27,327 nucleotides of DNA from 38-11 sp964539975 (GCA_964539975.1 CAZIKK010000025.1:1-27327); one strand, 5' to 3'; shown: positions 1 through 7,190, counted from the first letter of the stretch. The notes: generated from the sequence alone by a model not told the origin. Numbers and translations are program-made.

Positions 1-1
1 T

Positions 2-61
2 CTAGCTATGGATAAACATGGCAAGTCTCTAAGCTCATACTTGTTGGATATGGATATTTAA
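2..61 (+). CDS. 3' end of an unidentified gene (partial)
   Basis: An open frame enters from the left edge and gives 19 residues ending in SSYLLDMDI before a TAA stop at 59-61. A strong factor-independent terminator starts 16 bases later, which is what makes this look like a true gene end. Too little remains to identify a family. The downstream permease has its own promoter, so this gene is probably a separate transcription unit. Confidence 0.5.
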   Translation, partial: LAMDKHGKSLSSYLLDMDI

Positions 62-76
62 TAATAACAAAGATCA

Positions 77-104
77 ACCACCTGCATTTGCAGGTGGTTT
101 TTTT
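77..104 (+). terminator. Rho-independent terminator
   Basis: A perfect 10-bp stem (77-86 with 89-98, arms ACCACCTGCA and TGCAGGTGGT) with a 2-base loop is followed directly by a run of T. It ends the transcript of the partial gene at the left edge. Confidence 0.9.
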
Positions 105-175
105 AGAATGAGAATGTCGGTAACATGGGATACAACATTTAAAGAGAGAGTGCCATATCATAGGGGGAACGATTA

Positions 176-184
176 TGGTATAAT
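176..184 (+). promoter_or_regulatory. Extended -10 promoter of the split permease operon
   Basis: TGGTATAAT at 176-184 is a perfect -10 hexamer with the extended TGn element. No good -35 hexamer lies 16-18 bases upstream, as is common for extended -10 promoters. It lies 30 bases before the start codon at 215, and an AAGGAGG ribosome binding site is at 204-210. Confidence 0.6.
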
Positions 185-214
185 CTTGAAGAACTATTAC
201 ATCAAGGAGGAAAA

Positions 215-697
215 ATGAGCGGATACATTATGTATGGACTAGCCATTAGTCTGCTGATACTTTCATATGTGAAAGACAAAAAGAAAACGCGAATGGCCAT
301 AAAAAAAGGGTGGCGGTCTTTTTTGAATATTTTGCCGCAAATGTTGGGCATTGTTACTTTGGTAGGATTTATTTTTGCCTTTTTTAATGCAGAGACCATT
401 TCGAGAGTGGTAGGGAATGAATCAGGCTGGACAGGTATTGTATTGGCAGCAATAGTGGGTGCTGTTACGCTGATACCAGGATTTGTTGCATTTCCAACTG
501 CGGCAATGGTACTCCAGAATGGTGGAGGGTACATGCAAATTGGTGCATTTGTTTCTACCCTTATGATGGTGGGAATAATGACTGCGCCCTTGGAAATTAA
601 ATACTTTGGGAAAAAGCTAACAATTATAAGGAATTCTATGGCATTTATATTTTCGTTTTTTGTTGCGATGGCTATAGGAAAGGTGATGGGCTTATGA
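215..697 (+). CDS. Split permease, N-terminal half (ArsP/DUF318 type)
   Basis: A 160-residue, very hydrophobic integral membrane protein with about four to five transmembrane segments. It resembles one half of the ArsP/DUF318 (PF03773) permeases. The PGFVAFPTAAMVLQNGG stretch near residue 95 corresponds to the proline and glycine loop of that family, and its counterpart occurs in the next gene as GPLYGAFPVAAVLMKKGA. Full-length relatives are about 300 residues, so this protein and its neighbour (178 residues) together equal one permease. AAGGAGG lies 5 bases before the ATG. The stop overlaps the next start by four bases (ATGA), consistent with coupled translation and a heterodimer. The substrate is unknown; ArsP members export organoarsenicals, but the cysteines linked to that role are not seen here. 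The family call comes from motif memory and is moderately sure. Confidence 0.7.
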   Translation: MSGYIMYGLAISLLILSYVKDKKKTRMAIKKGWRSFLNILPQMLGIVTLVGFIFAFFNAETISRVVGNESGWTGIVLAAIVGAVTLIPGFVAFPTAAMVLQNGGGYMQIGAFVSTLMMVGIMTAPLEIKYFGKKLTIIRNSMAFIFSFFVAMAIGKVMGL

Positions 698-1230
698 TAA
701 AAAAAGTTCTAAATCAATACAAACTATTTATTGGTGCGATAATTGCGATAGTGGTGTTATCCTTTTTAAATCAAGAAATGGGACAAAGAGCGATTGGCAT
801 GACAACCTTTAGCTTCAAAGAAATGTTCACGGTATTGCCCCCTGTGTTTTTACTTTTGGGATTACTTGATGTTTGGGTGCCAAGAGATCTAATGGTCACC
901 TTTATGGGTGAAAAATCAGGCTTGAAAGGCGTTTTGTTGGCCATATTTCTTGGATCAGCCGCTGCTGGACCTTTATATGGGGCTTTTCCAGTTGCAGCAG
1001 TTTTGATGAAGAAAGGTGCTAGGTTTTCTAATATATTGATATTTATTGGTGCTTGGTCCACAACAAAGATACCGATGTTTTTATTTGAGATGGCTGCATT
1101 AGGGAGAACTTTTGCATTGACAAGATTGATGATAAACATACCTGGTATTATCATCATAGCGATACTGGTCGAAAAAATGCTAAAAAAAGAAGAAATAACA
1201 GAGATTTATGAGAATGCTTCAAAAATATAA
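694..1230 (+). CDS. Split permease, C-terminal half (ArsP/DUF318 type)
   Basis: A 178-residue membrane protein with about five hydrophobic segments, translated from an ATG that overlaps the stop of the upstream half. The loop motif GPLYGAFPVAAVLMKKGA around residues 92-109 parallels the FPTAAMVLQNGG loop of the partner, so the two proteins look like halves related by internal duplication. The C-terminus is a short charged tail (KKEEITEIYENASKI), probably cytoplasmic. The two proteins most likely form one heterodimeric transporter. The gene ends 7 bases from the end of the convergent moaD-like gene, and the hairpin that probably terminates it lies inside that gene. The substrate cannot be read from the sequence. 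Confidence 0.7.
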   Translation: MIKKVLNQYKLFIGAIIAIVVLSFLNQEMGQRAIGMTTFSFKEMFTVLPPVFLLLGLLDVWVPRDLMVTFMGEKSGLKGVLLAIFLGSAAAGPLYGAFPVAAVLMKKGARFSNILIFIGAWSTTKIPMFLFEMAALGRTFALTRLMINIPGIIIIAILVEKMLKKEEITEIYENASKI

Positions 1231-1236
1231 GATAAT

Positions 1237-1461
1237 TTAGCCACCTGCAATAACTGGAAATACAACAAGAACATCTCCATCAGAGATAATATCTGACAGA
1301 GATGTTCTTTTGTTATTGAGGGTCATGTTTCCAACTTCGTGTAAGGGTATGTGAAGTTGTTCAAGAAGGTTGTTAATCGAGCCTTGATAATCATTGAAAA
1401 AAATTCTATTTTTTTTCCCAACATACCAAATGAGTTGGCCTTTTAACTCTACAACGATCAT
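1237..1461 (-). CDS. MoaD/ThiS-family sulfur carrier protein, AOR partner
   Basis: A 74-residue protein with the beta-grasp ubiquitin-like pattern of MoaD and ThiS. It ends in VVFPVIAGG, where the C-terminal Gly-Gly is the site of adenylation and thiocarboxylation in this family. Such carriers supply the dithiolene sulfur of molybdopterin. Its start codon overlaps the stop of the AOR gene by four bases, so the two are one translationally coupled operon. The context points to a dedicated carrier for the pterin cofactor of this oxidoreductase, or to a paralogue kept with AOR as in other anaerobes. The carrier fold and the GG tail are visible; the exact pathway step is inferred. No MoeB/ThiF activating enzyme lies nearby. 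Confidence 0.85.
   Translation of the reverse strand: MIVVELKGQLIWYVGKKNRIFFNDYQGSINNLLEQLHIPLHEVGNMTLNNKRTSLSDIISDGDVLVVFPVIAGG
1267..1312 (+). terminator. Terminator of the permease operon, inside the opposite gene
   Basis: AAGAACATCTC (1267-1277) pairs with GAGATGTTCTT (1299-1309). An inner stem TCAGA/TCTGA (1280-1284 with 1292-1296) is separated by a symmetric CA/CA internal loop, and TTTT follows on the plus strand. The minus strand has no such T run. It therefore serves the plus-strand permease transcript although it lies within the coding sequence of the convergent MoaD-like gene. Confidence 0.7.
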
Positions 1462-3320
1462 AGAGTGGCTCCTTCGGATGTCAGACCTAATTTTTCAAGT
1501 GTTTCTTTAGTCGGCACTCCCTCTTCATTCCAACCTCTATACTGATAGTATTCGGTCAATAACTTAGTCATGTTTGGCAAGATGCCTGCTGCAGCACCAG
1601 TTTTTCGATCATGATATTGAAGACGAGGAGGCAGCTGATCGTCTTTCCGACTGATGCCAAGGGAAACATTGTACAAGCGTTTGATATTATGTAGTCGCTC
1701 TCCGGCCATCATTAAATCTTCTCCAGTAAAAGTCCAGCCTGTTGCAGAAGCGACCCATTTTGAAATTTGATCTGGACTCGTACGACCTCGAATTAAAAAT
1801 TTGCATAAGCCTAGGGCGTTGAAAGTATTCATGAAATTCTGCATGATGACACACAGTTCGGCTTTGTGTTCGTCATTGTGTTTGGAGAGAAATTTGTCAA
1901 ATCCGATTAAACTGGGAGGAAAAGCACCTGATTCACTGAAATAAGTCAGGTTTTCCAGATGACATCCACCTCTGTTGGCGGTTGCATAACCGATGGCCAT
2001 ACTGGTGAAGGCACGAGGATCGTGATAAGCTACGGAAAGCCCTTTAATGTGTATGGAGAATTCTTTTGCAAGCCCACCTAATTTCTCTCCCGCACTTTTA
2101 ACTCCATCGCTAAATAGGGCGCCGATACCTTCTCTATTAGCCATCTGCTCGATAAAAACCATAAGAGAAGGGCCATTGCCAAACGTCAACTTAAGACCAT
2201 TGGTATCTTGATCATTAAGGATTCCTCGCTCATAGCATTCCATTGCCATAGCAGCGGAGTTGCCTGCACAGATGGTATCGAGACCTAAGCGGTTGCACAA
2301 GTCATTGGCGGCTACCAAGTATTGAATATTGTCATTTAATATATTAGAACCAAAAGCTGCGCAAGTTTCGTACTCAGGCCCATGTCCAGCCGAACCAGCA
2401 TAAGGACCAACGTCTACTCGAGCATCTTTTCCGCAGCGAATAGAACAAGCATAACAAGCATGATGGGAGACTGTGATGCCAAGGTGATCCATGTTTTGGC
2501 CGCATGTTTTCTCAGCGCCATCAGCCCAATCGCCAAGTGTCCAATTCTTGATTGGCAAATCTCCGTTTGCCTCGACGCCTTGGACACTTCCTGCTGTGCC
2601 AAAGTCATGCAAAGCTTTTGTATGGGTATTCAAGAAAGGTAAAAATTCTTTGAGATCTGATTTTATGGTATCATGATCATAAATAGGTATTTTGTGCGTG
2701 CCTCGAGCAACAACGGCTTTGACATTTTTAGACCCTAATACAGCTCCAAGTCCACCACGTCCAGCTGCTCGGGTTTCATTGCCTCCAATCATAATACCCG
2801 AGATTTTGCTTAAATTCTCACCAGCAGGACCGATACAAGCCACAACAGCCTTAGGGTCTGTCTGATGAAGGAGCAGTTTTGAAGTTTCAAACACATCTTT
2901 ACCCATAAGGTGACTAGCATCTCGAATTTCTACATGGTTGTCTTGAATCCAAATATAAACAGGTGTATCAGACTTTCCTGTAATAATAAACCCGTCCAAA
3001 CCACATTTTTTTACCTGTGCGCCCCAATGGCCACCGACGGTAGCTTCGCACCAAATACCAGTTAAAGGGCTTTTGGAAACAAACGAACTTTTTGCAGCAG
3101 TAGGGAGTGGAAGTCCTGTTAACAACCCATTCATGAAAATGAGTGGATTATTAGGAGAGAGGGGATCGGCTTGAATATCAAACTCATCTATCAATATTTT
3201 TGCGGCAACCCCACTGCCACCTAAATATTTTTTAAATAAATCTAAGTCAGATGATCTGTAGTGAATAGACTGATTTGTCAAATCAATTTCTAAGATATTT
3301 CCCATAATGCCATATTGCAT
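1458..3320 (-). CDS. aor: Aldehyde:ferredoxin oxidoreductase (tungsten/molybdenum)
   Basis: A 620-residue cytoplasmic enzyme of the AOR family, which oxidises aldehydes to carboxylic acids (or the reverse at low potential) using a bis-pterin W or Mo cofactor, one [4Fe-4S] cluster and ferredoxin. Visible signatures are the GGSGVAAKIL start of the N-terminal domain, ATVGGHWGAQVKKCGLDG, and RAAGRGGLGAVLGSKNVKAV. The cluster cysteines are C289, C292 and C296 (ACYACSIRC) with C506 (ALGLCKFL), very close to the spacing in the Pyrococcus enzyme. I chose the ATG at 3320: it has GAGGAGGC 5-12 bases upstream and gives the usual MQYGIMGNILEIDL opening, while the longer frame from 3350 would run across that ribosome binding site. 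A ferredoxin and a rubredoxin are encoded just beyond the divergent promoter region and are plausible electron partners. Confidence 0.95.
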   Translation of the reverse strand: MQYGIMGNILEIDLTNQSIHYRSSDLDLFKKYLGGSGVAAKILIDEFDIQADPLSPNNPLIFMNGLLTGLPLPTAAKSSFVSKSPLTGIWCEATVGGHWGAQVKKCGLDGFIITGKSDTPVYIWIQDNHVEIRDASHLMGKDVFETSKLLLHQTDPKAVVACIGPAGENLSKISGIMIGGNETRAAGRGGLGAVLGSKNVKAVVARGTHKIPIYDHDTIKSDLKEFLPFLNTHTKALHDFGTAGSVQGVEANGDLPIKNWTLGDWADGAEKTCGQNMDHLGITVSHHACYACSIRCGKDARVDVGPYAGSAGHGPEYETCAAFGSNILNDNIQYLVAANDLCNRLGLDTICAGNSAAMAMECYERGILNDQDTNGLKLTFGNGPSLMVFIEQMANREGIGALFSDGVKSAGEKLGGLAKEFSIHIKGLSVAYHDPRAFTSMAIGYATANRGGCHLENLTYFSESGAFPPSLIGFDKFLSKHNDEHKAELCVIMQNFMNTFNALGLCKFLIRGRTSPDQISKWVASATGWTFTGEDLMMAGERLHNIKRLYNVSLGISRKDDQLPPRLQYHDRKTGAAAGILPNMTKLLTEYYQYRGWNEEGVPTKETLEKLGLTSEGATL

Positions 3321-3349
3321 ACTTTGCCTCCTCATAAGGTTATAGTACA

Positions 3350-3355
3350 ATTATA
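3350..3355 (-). promoter_or_regulatory. Probable -10 element of the AOR operon
   Basis: Read on the minus strand, 3355-3350 is TATAAT preceded directly by TG. It lies about 30 bases before the AOR start at 3320. No convincing -35 hexamer was found, so this rests on the -10 alone. Confidence 0.45.
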
Positions 3356-3418
3356 CATGAATCTAGAAAAGGGATAAACCTTAATAGAGTAAAAAAACGA
3401 GAAATTACTGGTGTTTGA

Positions 3419-3427
3419 TGTTATAAT
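3419..3427 (+). promoter_or_regulatory. Extended -10 promoter of the SHOCT-like gene
   Basis: TGTTATAAT (3419-3427) is a perfect extended -10 (TGn plus TATAAT), without a clear -35. It lies about 39 bases before the chosen start at 3466 and is back to back with the AOR promoter. Confidence 0.55.
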
Positions 3428-3465
3428 AGTAATCACAAATCAGTATATTGGAGGAAGTAAAGTGT

Positions 3466-3798
3466 ATGTCTAATATCATTGTAGCTATTATTGTGCTGCT
3501 GATACTATCAAAGGTGTTATCCAAGCCTAGGGGGCGGGCAATTTATAATAATCGAACACAACAAAGGAAAGTGATTTCAAACGCGCCTAGAGATGATCAT
3601 AACCATATAGATCGTACCAGTGTAAAAAAAGTGAATAGTAAGCAGGGTAGAAATGTCACAACAATGCCAAATATTTCTCAAGAACTAAAAGGATTTGATC
3701 CTAACGATCATTATCATAGACAGTATAAAGATTTGTACGATGCAGGGATAATGACAAAAGATGAGTTGAGAGATAGAATAACCACTAACTCAAAGTAG
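3466..3798 (+). CDS. Small membrane-anchored protein with SHOCT-like C-terminus
   Basis: A 110-residue protein. Residues 3-19 (NIIVAIIVLLILSKVLS) form one N-terminal transmembrane helix. A basic, disordered middle part follows. The last 25 residues (HYHRQYKDLYDAGIMTKDELRDRI) match the pattern of a SHOCT domain, a short helical module found at the C-terminus of many small bacterial proteins, whose hallmark is a 'DAGIxTxxEF'-like turn. The longer frame would begin with a TTG at 3448, but that codon overlaps the GGAGG at 3450-3454, so the ATG at 3466 is preferred despite a longish spacing of 11 bases. Its function is unknown. It lies between the divergent AOR gene and the ferredoxin gene, which has its own promoter. 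Confidence 0.6.
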   Translation: MSNIIVAIIVLLILSKVLSKPRGRAIYNNRTQQRKVISNAPRDDHNHIDRTSVKKVNSKQGRNVTTMPNISQELKGFDPNDHYHRQYKDLYDAGIMTKDELRDRITTNSK

Positions 3799-3819
3799 CA
3801 ATAAAAGACATTCATAGGA

Positions 3820-3847
3820 TTTACATTTTCTGATTTTCAGTTATAAT
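3820..3847 (+). promoter_or_regulatory. Promoter of the ferredoxin-rubredoxin operon
   Basis: TTTACA (3820-3825), a 16-base spacer and TATAAT (3842-3847) form a near-consensus vegetative promoter, with the start codon of the ferredoxin gene 45 bases downstream. Confidence 0.7.
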
Positions 3848-3891
3848 ATTGATAGATGACTAATTTGAATCACACTAGGAGGTGAAAAGGA

Positions 3892-4065
3892 GTGTCATAT
3901 AGGATTAATGCTGATGAATGTATTGGGTGTGGTGCCTGTGAAGATGTCTGTCCGGTATCTTGTATATCAGAGGTAGATGATGGTAAGCGGGTAATTGACG
4001 AGAATGCATGCATCGAATGTGGCGCATGTGCTGACACATGTCCAGTGGATTGTATTTCAAATTAG
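3892..4065 (+). CDS. 2[4Fe-4S] ferredoxin (clostridial type)
   Basis: A 57-residue protein starting at GTG 3892, with AGGAGG at 3877-3882. It carries two complete cluster motifs of the form CxxCxxCxxxCP: CIGCGACEDVCP at residues 10-21 and CIECGACADTCP at residues 40-51. The halves are internally symmetric (ADECIGCGAC and ENACIECGAC), as in the duplicated bacterial ferredoxins of about 55 residues. It is a cytoplasmic low-potential electron carrier. The gene is followed 23 bases later by rubredoxin under the same promoter, and AOR, a ferredoxin-dependent enzyme, is encoded about 0.6 kb away on the other strand. It is easily missed because it is short and starts with GTG. Confidence 0.95.
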   Translation: MSYRINADECIGCGACEDVCPVSCISEVDDGKRVIDENACIECGACADTCPVDCISN

Positions 4066-4088
4066 TAAAAATTTTAGGAGGAATAGAC

Positions 4089-4250
4089 ATGGAAAAATGG
4101 GAATGCATACCTTGTGGTTATATTTATGACCCAGAAGTTGGGGATGAAGACGGAGGAATCGAACCTGGAGTGAAGTTTGAAGATTTACCAGAGGATTGGG
4201 TTTGTCCACTATGTGGAGCTGGAAAAGAAGATTTTCAAAAAGTTTCTTGA
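4089..4250 (+). CDS. Rubredoxin
   Basis: A 53-residue iron protein with the two CxxCG knuckles that hold one Fe by four cysteines: CIPCGY at residues 6-11 and CPLCG at residues 39-43. Between them lie the typical YIYDPEVGD, GIEPGVKFEDLPEDWVCP and final KEDF stretches. The start is the ATG at 4089 with AGGAGG at 4076-4081; the frame upstream of it overlaps the ferredoxin gene and is not used. Rubredoxins pass single electrons to oxygen- and peroxide-detoxifying enzymes in anaerobes. Co-transcription with the ferredoxin suggests a joint electron-carrier operon. A strong terminator follows. Confidence 0.97.
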   Translation: MEKWECIPCGYIYDPEVGDEDGGIEPGVKFEDLPEDWVCPLCGAGKEDFQKVS

Positions 4251-4286
4251 TAAGAAATTAGAGAATAAAAACGCAATATAGAACCA

Positions 4287-4329
4287 AAAAACATAGAGAT
4301 CAGACTGGTTAGTCTGATCTCTATGTTTT
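4287..4329. terminator. Bidirectional terminator between rubredoxin and the SLH gene
   Basis: A perfect 16-bp stem (4291-4306 with 4311-4326) with loop GGTT has T runs on both strands (TTTT at 4326-4329 and AAAAAA at 4286-4291). It can end both the rubredoxin transcript and the convergent SLH-protein transcript. Confidence 0.92.
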
Positions 4330-4345
4330 CTTATCTGGACTTAAA

Positions 4346-5983
4346 TTATTCTTGAAACATGATTTCGATGCTGATAACGTGGTTGTCGTCATCCAAAGTG
4401 ACACGTATAGTGGTACCGGTACTGATCTCTGACAAATCAACGATGGTATGGTCCAACAGAATGGTAACATCGTCATCCACAGTGTAGTAATCGGTGACAG
4501 AGTTAACTTCAAGATCTAAACCCACTAACTTATTGCCTGAAGTGGTGTAATATTCTATTAAGGTTCCTTCCAAAGTATTTGGGAGGTCATAGCTTAACCG
4601 ACATTCGATAATGTCGCCAGTACCAAGAAGTTTCAATGCCAAATGATAGTCAAACTCTTCTTCTAAATCAAAATCAAGCGATGAGATGGTGGTTAAGGTA
4701 TCGTTTATATAAAGCTTTGCCGTAGGATAGAACAAGTAATCTGTGTTGTTCATAGATAGTCCTACAACAGAGGTGTCACTATCTAGAATAAAAGCATCTA
4801 GAAGACCCTGTGCTTGATCTAGTTGGATGTCCAGTTTGACAATCACCTGATTGGATGCATAAACATCAAGTTTCAAACCTTCGTGTTCAGGTAGAATAGA
4901 TCCTGATTTGCCGTCAATCTCAACAAGAACATCTTCAGTGATTTGAATAGCAGATTCAGTTGCGTTATTAGAATATTTGACACCTACTGACACAGTTTTC
5001 CCAGAAGAGTTCTGAATTGTTGAAGTTAGAGTGGCGATTCGTCTTGTCATAACAGGGGAGGACTCCGATTCTTCAATCAAATCTATCCGGTACACTTGCC
5101 CGTCAAGAACATAAACTTTAACTATATCGTCTAATTCAAGTTGATCCATATTAATCCTAATATCTTCCCAGTATATAAGAGGATTGGAGGCTAATTCATA
5201 GGATCTTGTGACATTTCCAATTTTGATGGAGACAGAGGACTCGTCAAAATCAACTAGTGTACCCGTTCTTGAATACCGTAACTTTGTTTCAGTTCTTTCA
5301 AAAAGGCGATCAAACAAAACGGCCATTTCTGCTCTTGAAAGAGGTTTGTTTGGTTGAAAAACGATTCGATCACCTACCATGATCCCTTCAGAGTACACAT
5401 AGTTGACATACCCCAAATGTTCTTTTGGGATAGCATTGGCATCTTGAAAATCAGGTAGGTGGTCCTGTAATTTTAAAGCCTCATCTACACGATCCAAAGC
5501 CCTTACGATATAGACAGCTGCTTTAGAGCGTGTGGCAGGGGATTGAGGTTGATAATTAGACAACTCATCATCTGTTAATAGACCTTCCTGAATAGCTAAA
5601 TTAACATACGGAATCATCCAAGGATCAAGCGTTTTGCCGGAATAACGGCTGGAAACAGGTTGGTTGTCGACTAGATCTTCTTCTAGATCCATGAATCTAA
5701 TGGTCATGACCAATAACTCTATCTCTTTTGCAGCTCTTGCAGGCGAAAAATTGTTATGACTTTCACCTTTCAAGACGCCCATTGCCGACATGTTCTGAAC
5801 TGATTTTTGAGCCCAGTCGTAGCCTGTCATGTCATTGAAATTGTGGGAAGAACTGATGGTCTCTTGGTAAATCTTTTTTAGTTGACCGGGTGCTCTGGTG
5901 TTACCTGGGATGGCAAAAACACTTTGAGTCAGCAATAAAGCCACCATTAGAGCGATGATAATAATCCTTTGACTCTTTTTCAT
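4346..5983 (-). CDS. Secreted S-layer homology (SLH) domain protein
   Basis: A 545-residue exported protein. Residues 1-24 are a signal peptide (MKKSQR, a hydrophobic core, cleavage after SVFA). Three SLH modules follow at about 49-98, 115-163 and 178-228, recognisable by FNDM...WAQKSVQNMSAMGVLKG, PWMIPYVNLAIQEGLL and YVNYVYSEGIMVGD followed by LSRAEMAVLFDRLF. These modules bind pyruvylated secondary cell wall polymer and hold the protein on the cell surface. Residues 230-545 are rich in beta-strand-like, acidic segments with loosely repeated 'VDIDGKSG' and 'LDLEVNSV' type turns; I do not recognise a catalytic domain. The start at 5983 is fixed by GTAAGGAGG 9 bases upstream; the longer frame from 6010 would destroy the signal peptide pattern. 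It is probably a surface or wall-maintenance protein. Confidence 0.88.
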   Translation of the reverse strand: MKKSQRIIIIALMVALLLTQSVFAIPGNTRAPGQLKKIYQETISSSHNFNDMTGYDWAQKSVQNMSAMGVLKGESHNNFSPARAAKEIELLVMTIRFMDLEEDLVDNQPVSSRYSGKTLDPWMIPYVNLAIQEGLLTDDELSNYQPQSPATRSKAAVYIVRALDRVDEALKLQDHLPDFQDANAIPKEHLGYVNYVYSEGIMVGDRIVFQPNKPLSRAEMAVLFDRLFERTETKLRYSRTGTLVDFDESSVSIKIGNVTRSYELASNPLIYWEDIRINMDQLELDDIVKVYVLDGQVYRIDLIEESESSPVMTRRIATLTSTIQNSSGKTVSVGVKYSNNATESAIQITEDVLVEIDGKSGSILPEHEGLKLDVYASNQVIVKLDIQLDQAQGLLDAFILDSDTSVVGLSMNNTDYLFYPTAKLYINDTLTTISSLDFDLEEEFDYHLALKLLGTGDIIECRLSYDLPNTLEGTLIEYYTTSGNKLVGLDLEVNSVTDYYTVDDDVTILLDHTIVDLSEISTGTTIRVTLDDDNHVISIEIMFQE

Positions 5984-6159
5984 TATTATTACCTCCTTAC
6001 TGGTAAACAAACAACGATTAACGAGATATGCTTTGTGCTTTTATTGATAAAATCTCTCAACTTCATTTTATGACTCTTTAGTTGAAATGTCTAGTTGAAT
6101 TTGCAATTTTTTTGGATATGTTATATGATTATTTGGACAAAAAACAAAGGAGAATCGAT

Positions 6160-6903
6160 TTGAATAATCAAGTATTAGCAAAGGTTAATGGAAAAGAAAT
6201 TACGCAGGACATGCTGAATGGTGTTATGAGAAACTTGCCAGAAAATCACAGAGCGCAGATGTCGACGGAAGAGGGCCAGAAAAGACTTCTTGAAGAGATA
6301 GTGTCAGGTGAATTGCTCTATTTGGAAGCGGTAGATAATAACTTGGATAAAACAGAAGGTTTTAAAAACTTAATGGAAGAAGCAAGAAGAAATTTATTGC
6401 AGAGATATGCGGTTGAAAATTTGATTGCTGATGTGACAATTACAGAAGATGAGATCAAAACTTTTTATTCGCAAAATGAAGACCAGTTTGCCACAGGAGC
6501 GGAAGTGACAGCGAGCCATATTTTAGTTGAAACAGAAGGCGAAATAAAACAGGCAATGGAAGAAATTTCGAAAGGGTTGTCATTTGAAGATGCCGCGAAG
6601 AAATACTCTACATGTCCGTCAAATGCAAATGGTGGTCAACTTGGGACGTTTTCCAGAGGAAAAATGGTTCCAGAATTTGAAGACGTTGCTTTCTCTCTTA
6701 GTGAAGGTGAAACAAGTGAGCCTGTTAAAACTCAGTTTGGATACCACTTGGTTAAAGTAGATGCAAAAAAGGAATCAGGTGTGGCGTCATTTGAAGAGGT
6801 GAAGACATCTATAGAAAGCCAGTTATTAAACCAGAAACAATTTGACCTATACAACCAAAAAGTTACGGAGCTGAAAGAGACCTATCCAGTTGAAATATTG
6901 TAG
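6160..6903 (+). CDS. Cytosolic peptidyl-prolyl isomerase (parvulin, PpiC type)
   Basis: A 247-residue protein with an N-terminal SurA/PrsA-like helical region (NNQVLAKVNGKEITQDMLNGV) and a parvulin domain at about 117-210. The parvulin landmarks are ASHILVETE, GLSFEDAAKKYSTCPS, GGQLGTFSRGKMVPEFEDVAFSL and TQFGYHLVKV. The enzyme catalyses cis-trans isomerisation at proline bonds and acts as a folding helper. I chose the TTG at 6160 because AAGGAG lies at 6147-6152. The longer frame from 6082 adds a hydrophobic stretch but has no ribosome binding site, and clostridial relatives begin at this point. With this start there is no signal peptide or lipobox, so the protein is probably cytoplasmic rather than a PrsA foldase. 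The next gene begins 2 bases after the stop. Confidence 0.87.
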   Translation: MNNQVLAKVNGKEITQDMLNGVMRNLPENHRAQMSTEEGQKRLLEEIVSGELLYLEAVDNNLDKTEGFKNLMEEARRNLLQRYAVENLIADVTITEDEIKTFYSQNEDQFATGAEVTASHILVETEGEIKQAMEEISKGLSFEDAAKKYSTCPSNANGGQLGTFSRGKMVPEFEDVAFSLSEGETSEPVKTQFGYHLVKVDAKKESGVASFEEVKTSIESQLLNQKQFDLYNQKVTELKETYPVEIL

Positions 6904-6905
6904 AA

Positions 6906-7160
6906 ATGTATTACGTGTATATGCTTAAGTGTAGAGATGACAGTTTATATACAGGCTGGACTAACCAATTGGAAAAACGAGTGATTACCCACAATGCCGG
7001 AACAGCATCAAAATATACCAGAAGCAGACTTCCGGTAAAACTGGTTTATTATGAAACGTTTTTTTCGAAAGAAGAAGCTTTGAAGCGTGAACATAGCATA
7101 AAGAAGTTGACGCGCAAACAAAAACTAAGACTGATTTCACTAAAGCCGGCGATTAATTAA
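6906..7160 (+). CDS. GIY-YIG nuclease superfamily protein (UPF0213/YhbQ type)
   Basis: An 84-residue single-domain protein of the YhbQ/UPF0213 type. The GIY-YIG core appears as YYVYMLKCRDDSLYTGWT, followed by the LEKRVITHNAGTASKYT helix with the conserved Arg, LPVKLVYYE, and SKEEALKREHSIKKLTRKQK. Members have a small nuclease-like fold, and the YhbQ group has been tied to DNA repair or single-strand cleavage; the role here is not known. No ribosome binding site precedes the ATG, which lies 2 bases after the parvulin stop, so translation is probably coupled. The last codons form the left arm of the terminator. Confidence 0.92.
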   Translation: MYYVYMLKCRDDSLYTGWTNQLEKRVITHNAGTASKYTRSRLPVKLVYYETFFSKEEALKREHSIKKLTRKQKLRLISLKPAIN

Positions 7161-7174
7161 ATCGTCGGCTTTTT
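7143..7174 (+). terminator. Terminator overlapping the GIY-YIG stop codon
   Basis: AAGCCGGCGAT (7143-7153) pairs with ATCGTCGGCTT (7161-7171), with one G-T pair and a TTTTT tail. The TAA stop at 7158-7160 lies in the loop, so the left arm is coding sequence. Confidence 0.85.
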
Positions 7175-7190
7175 ATAACTTAAACAGATA

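Noticed and set aside
2382..2642. Open frames on the plus strand inside the AOR gene
   Set aside because: They lie antisense to a well-conserved AOR coding region, lack ribosome binding sites and show no family motif.
6082..6159. Hydrophobic N-terminal extension of the parvulin, which would suggest a secreted foldase
   Set aside because: There is no ribosome binding site or positive N-terminus of a proper signal peptide; the TTG at 6160 has AAGGAG and matches cytosolic clostridial relatives.
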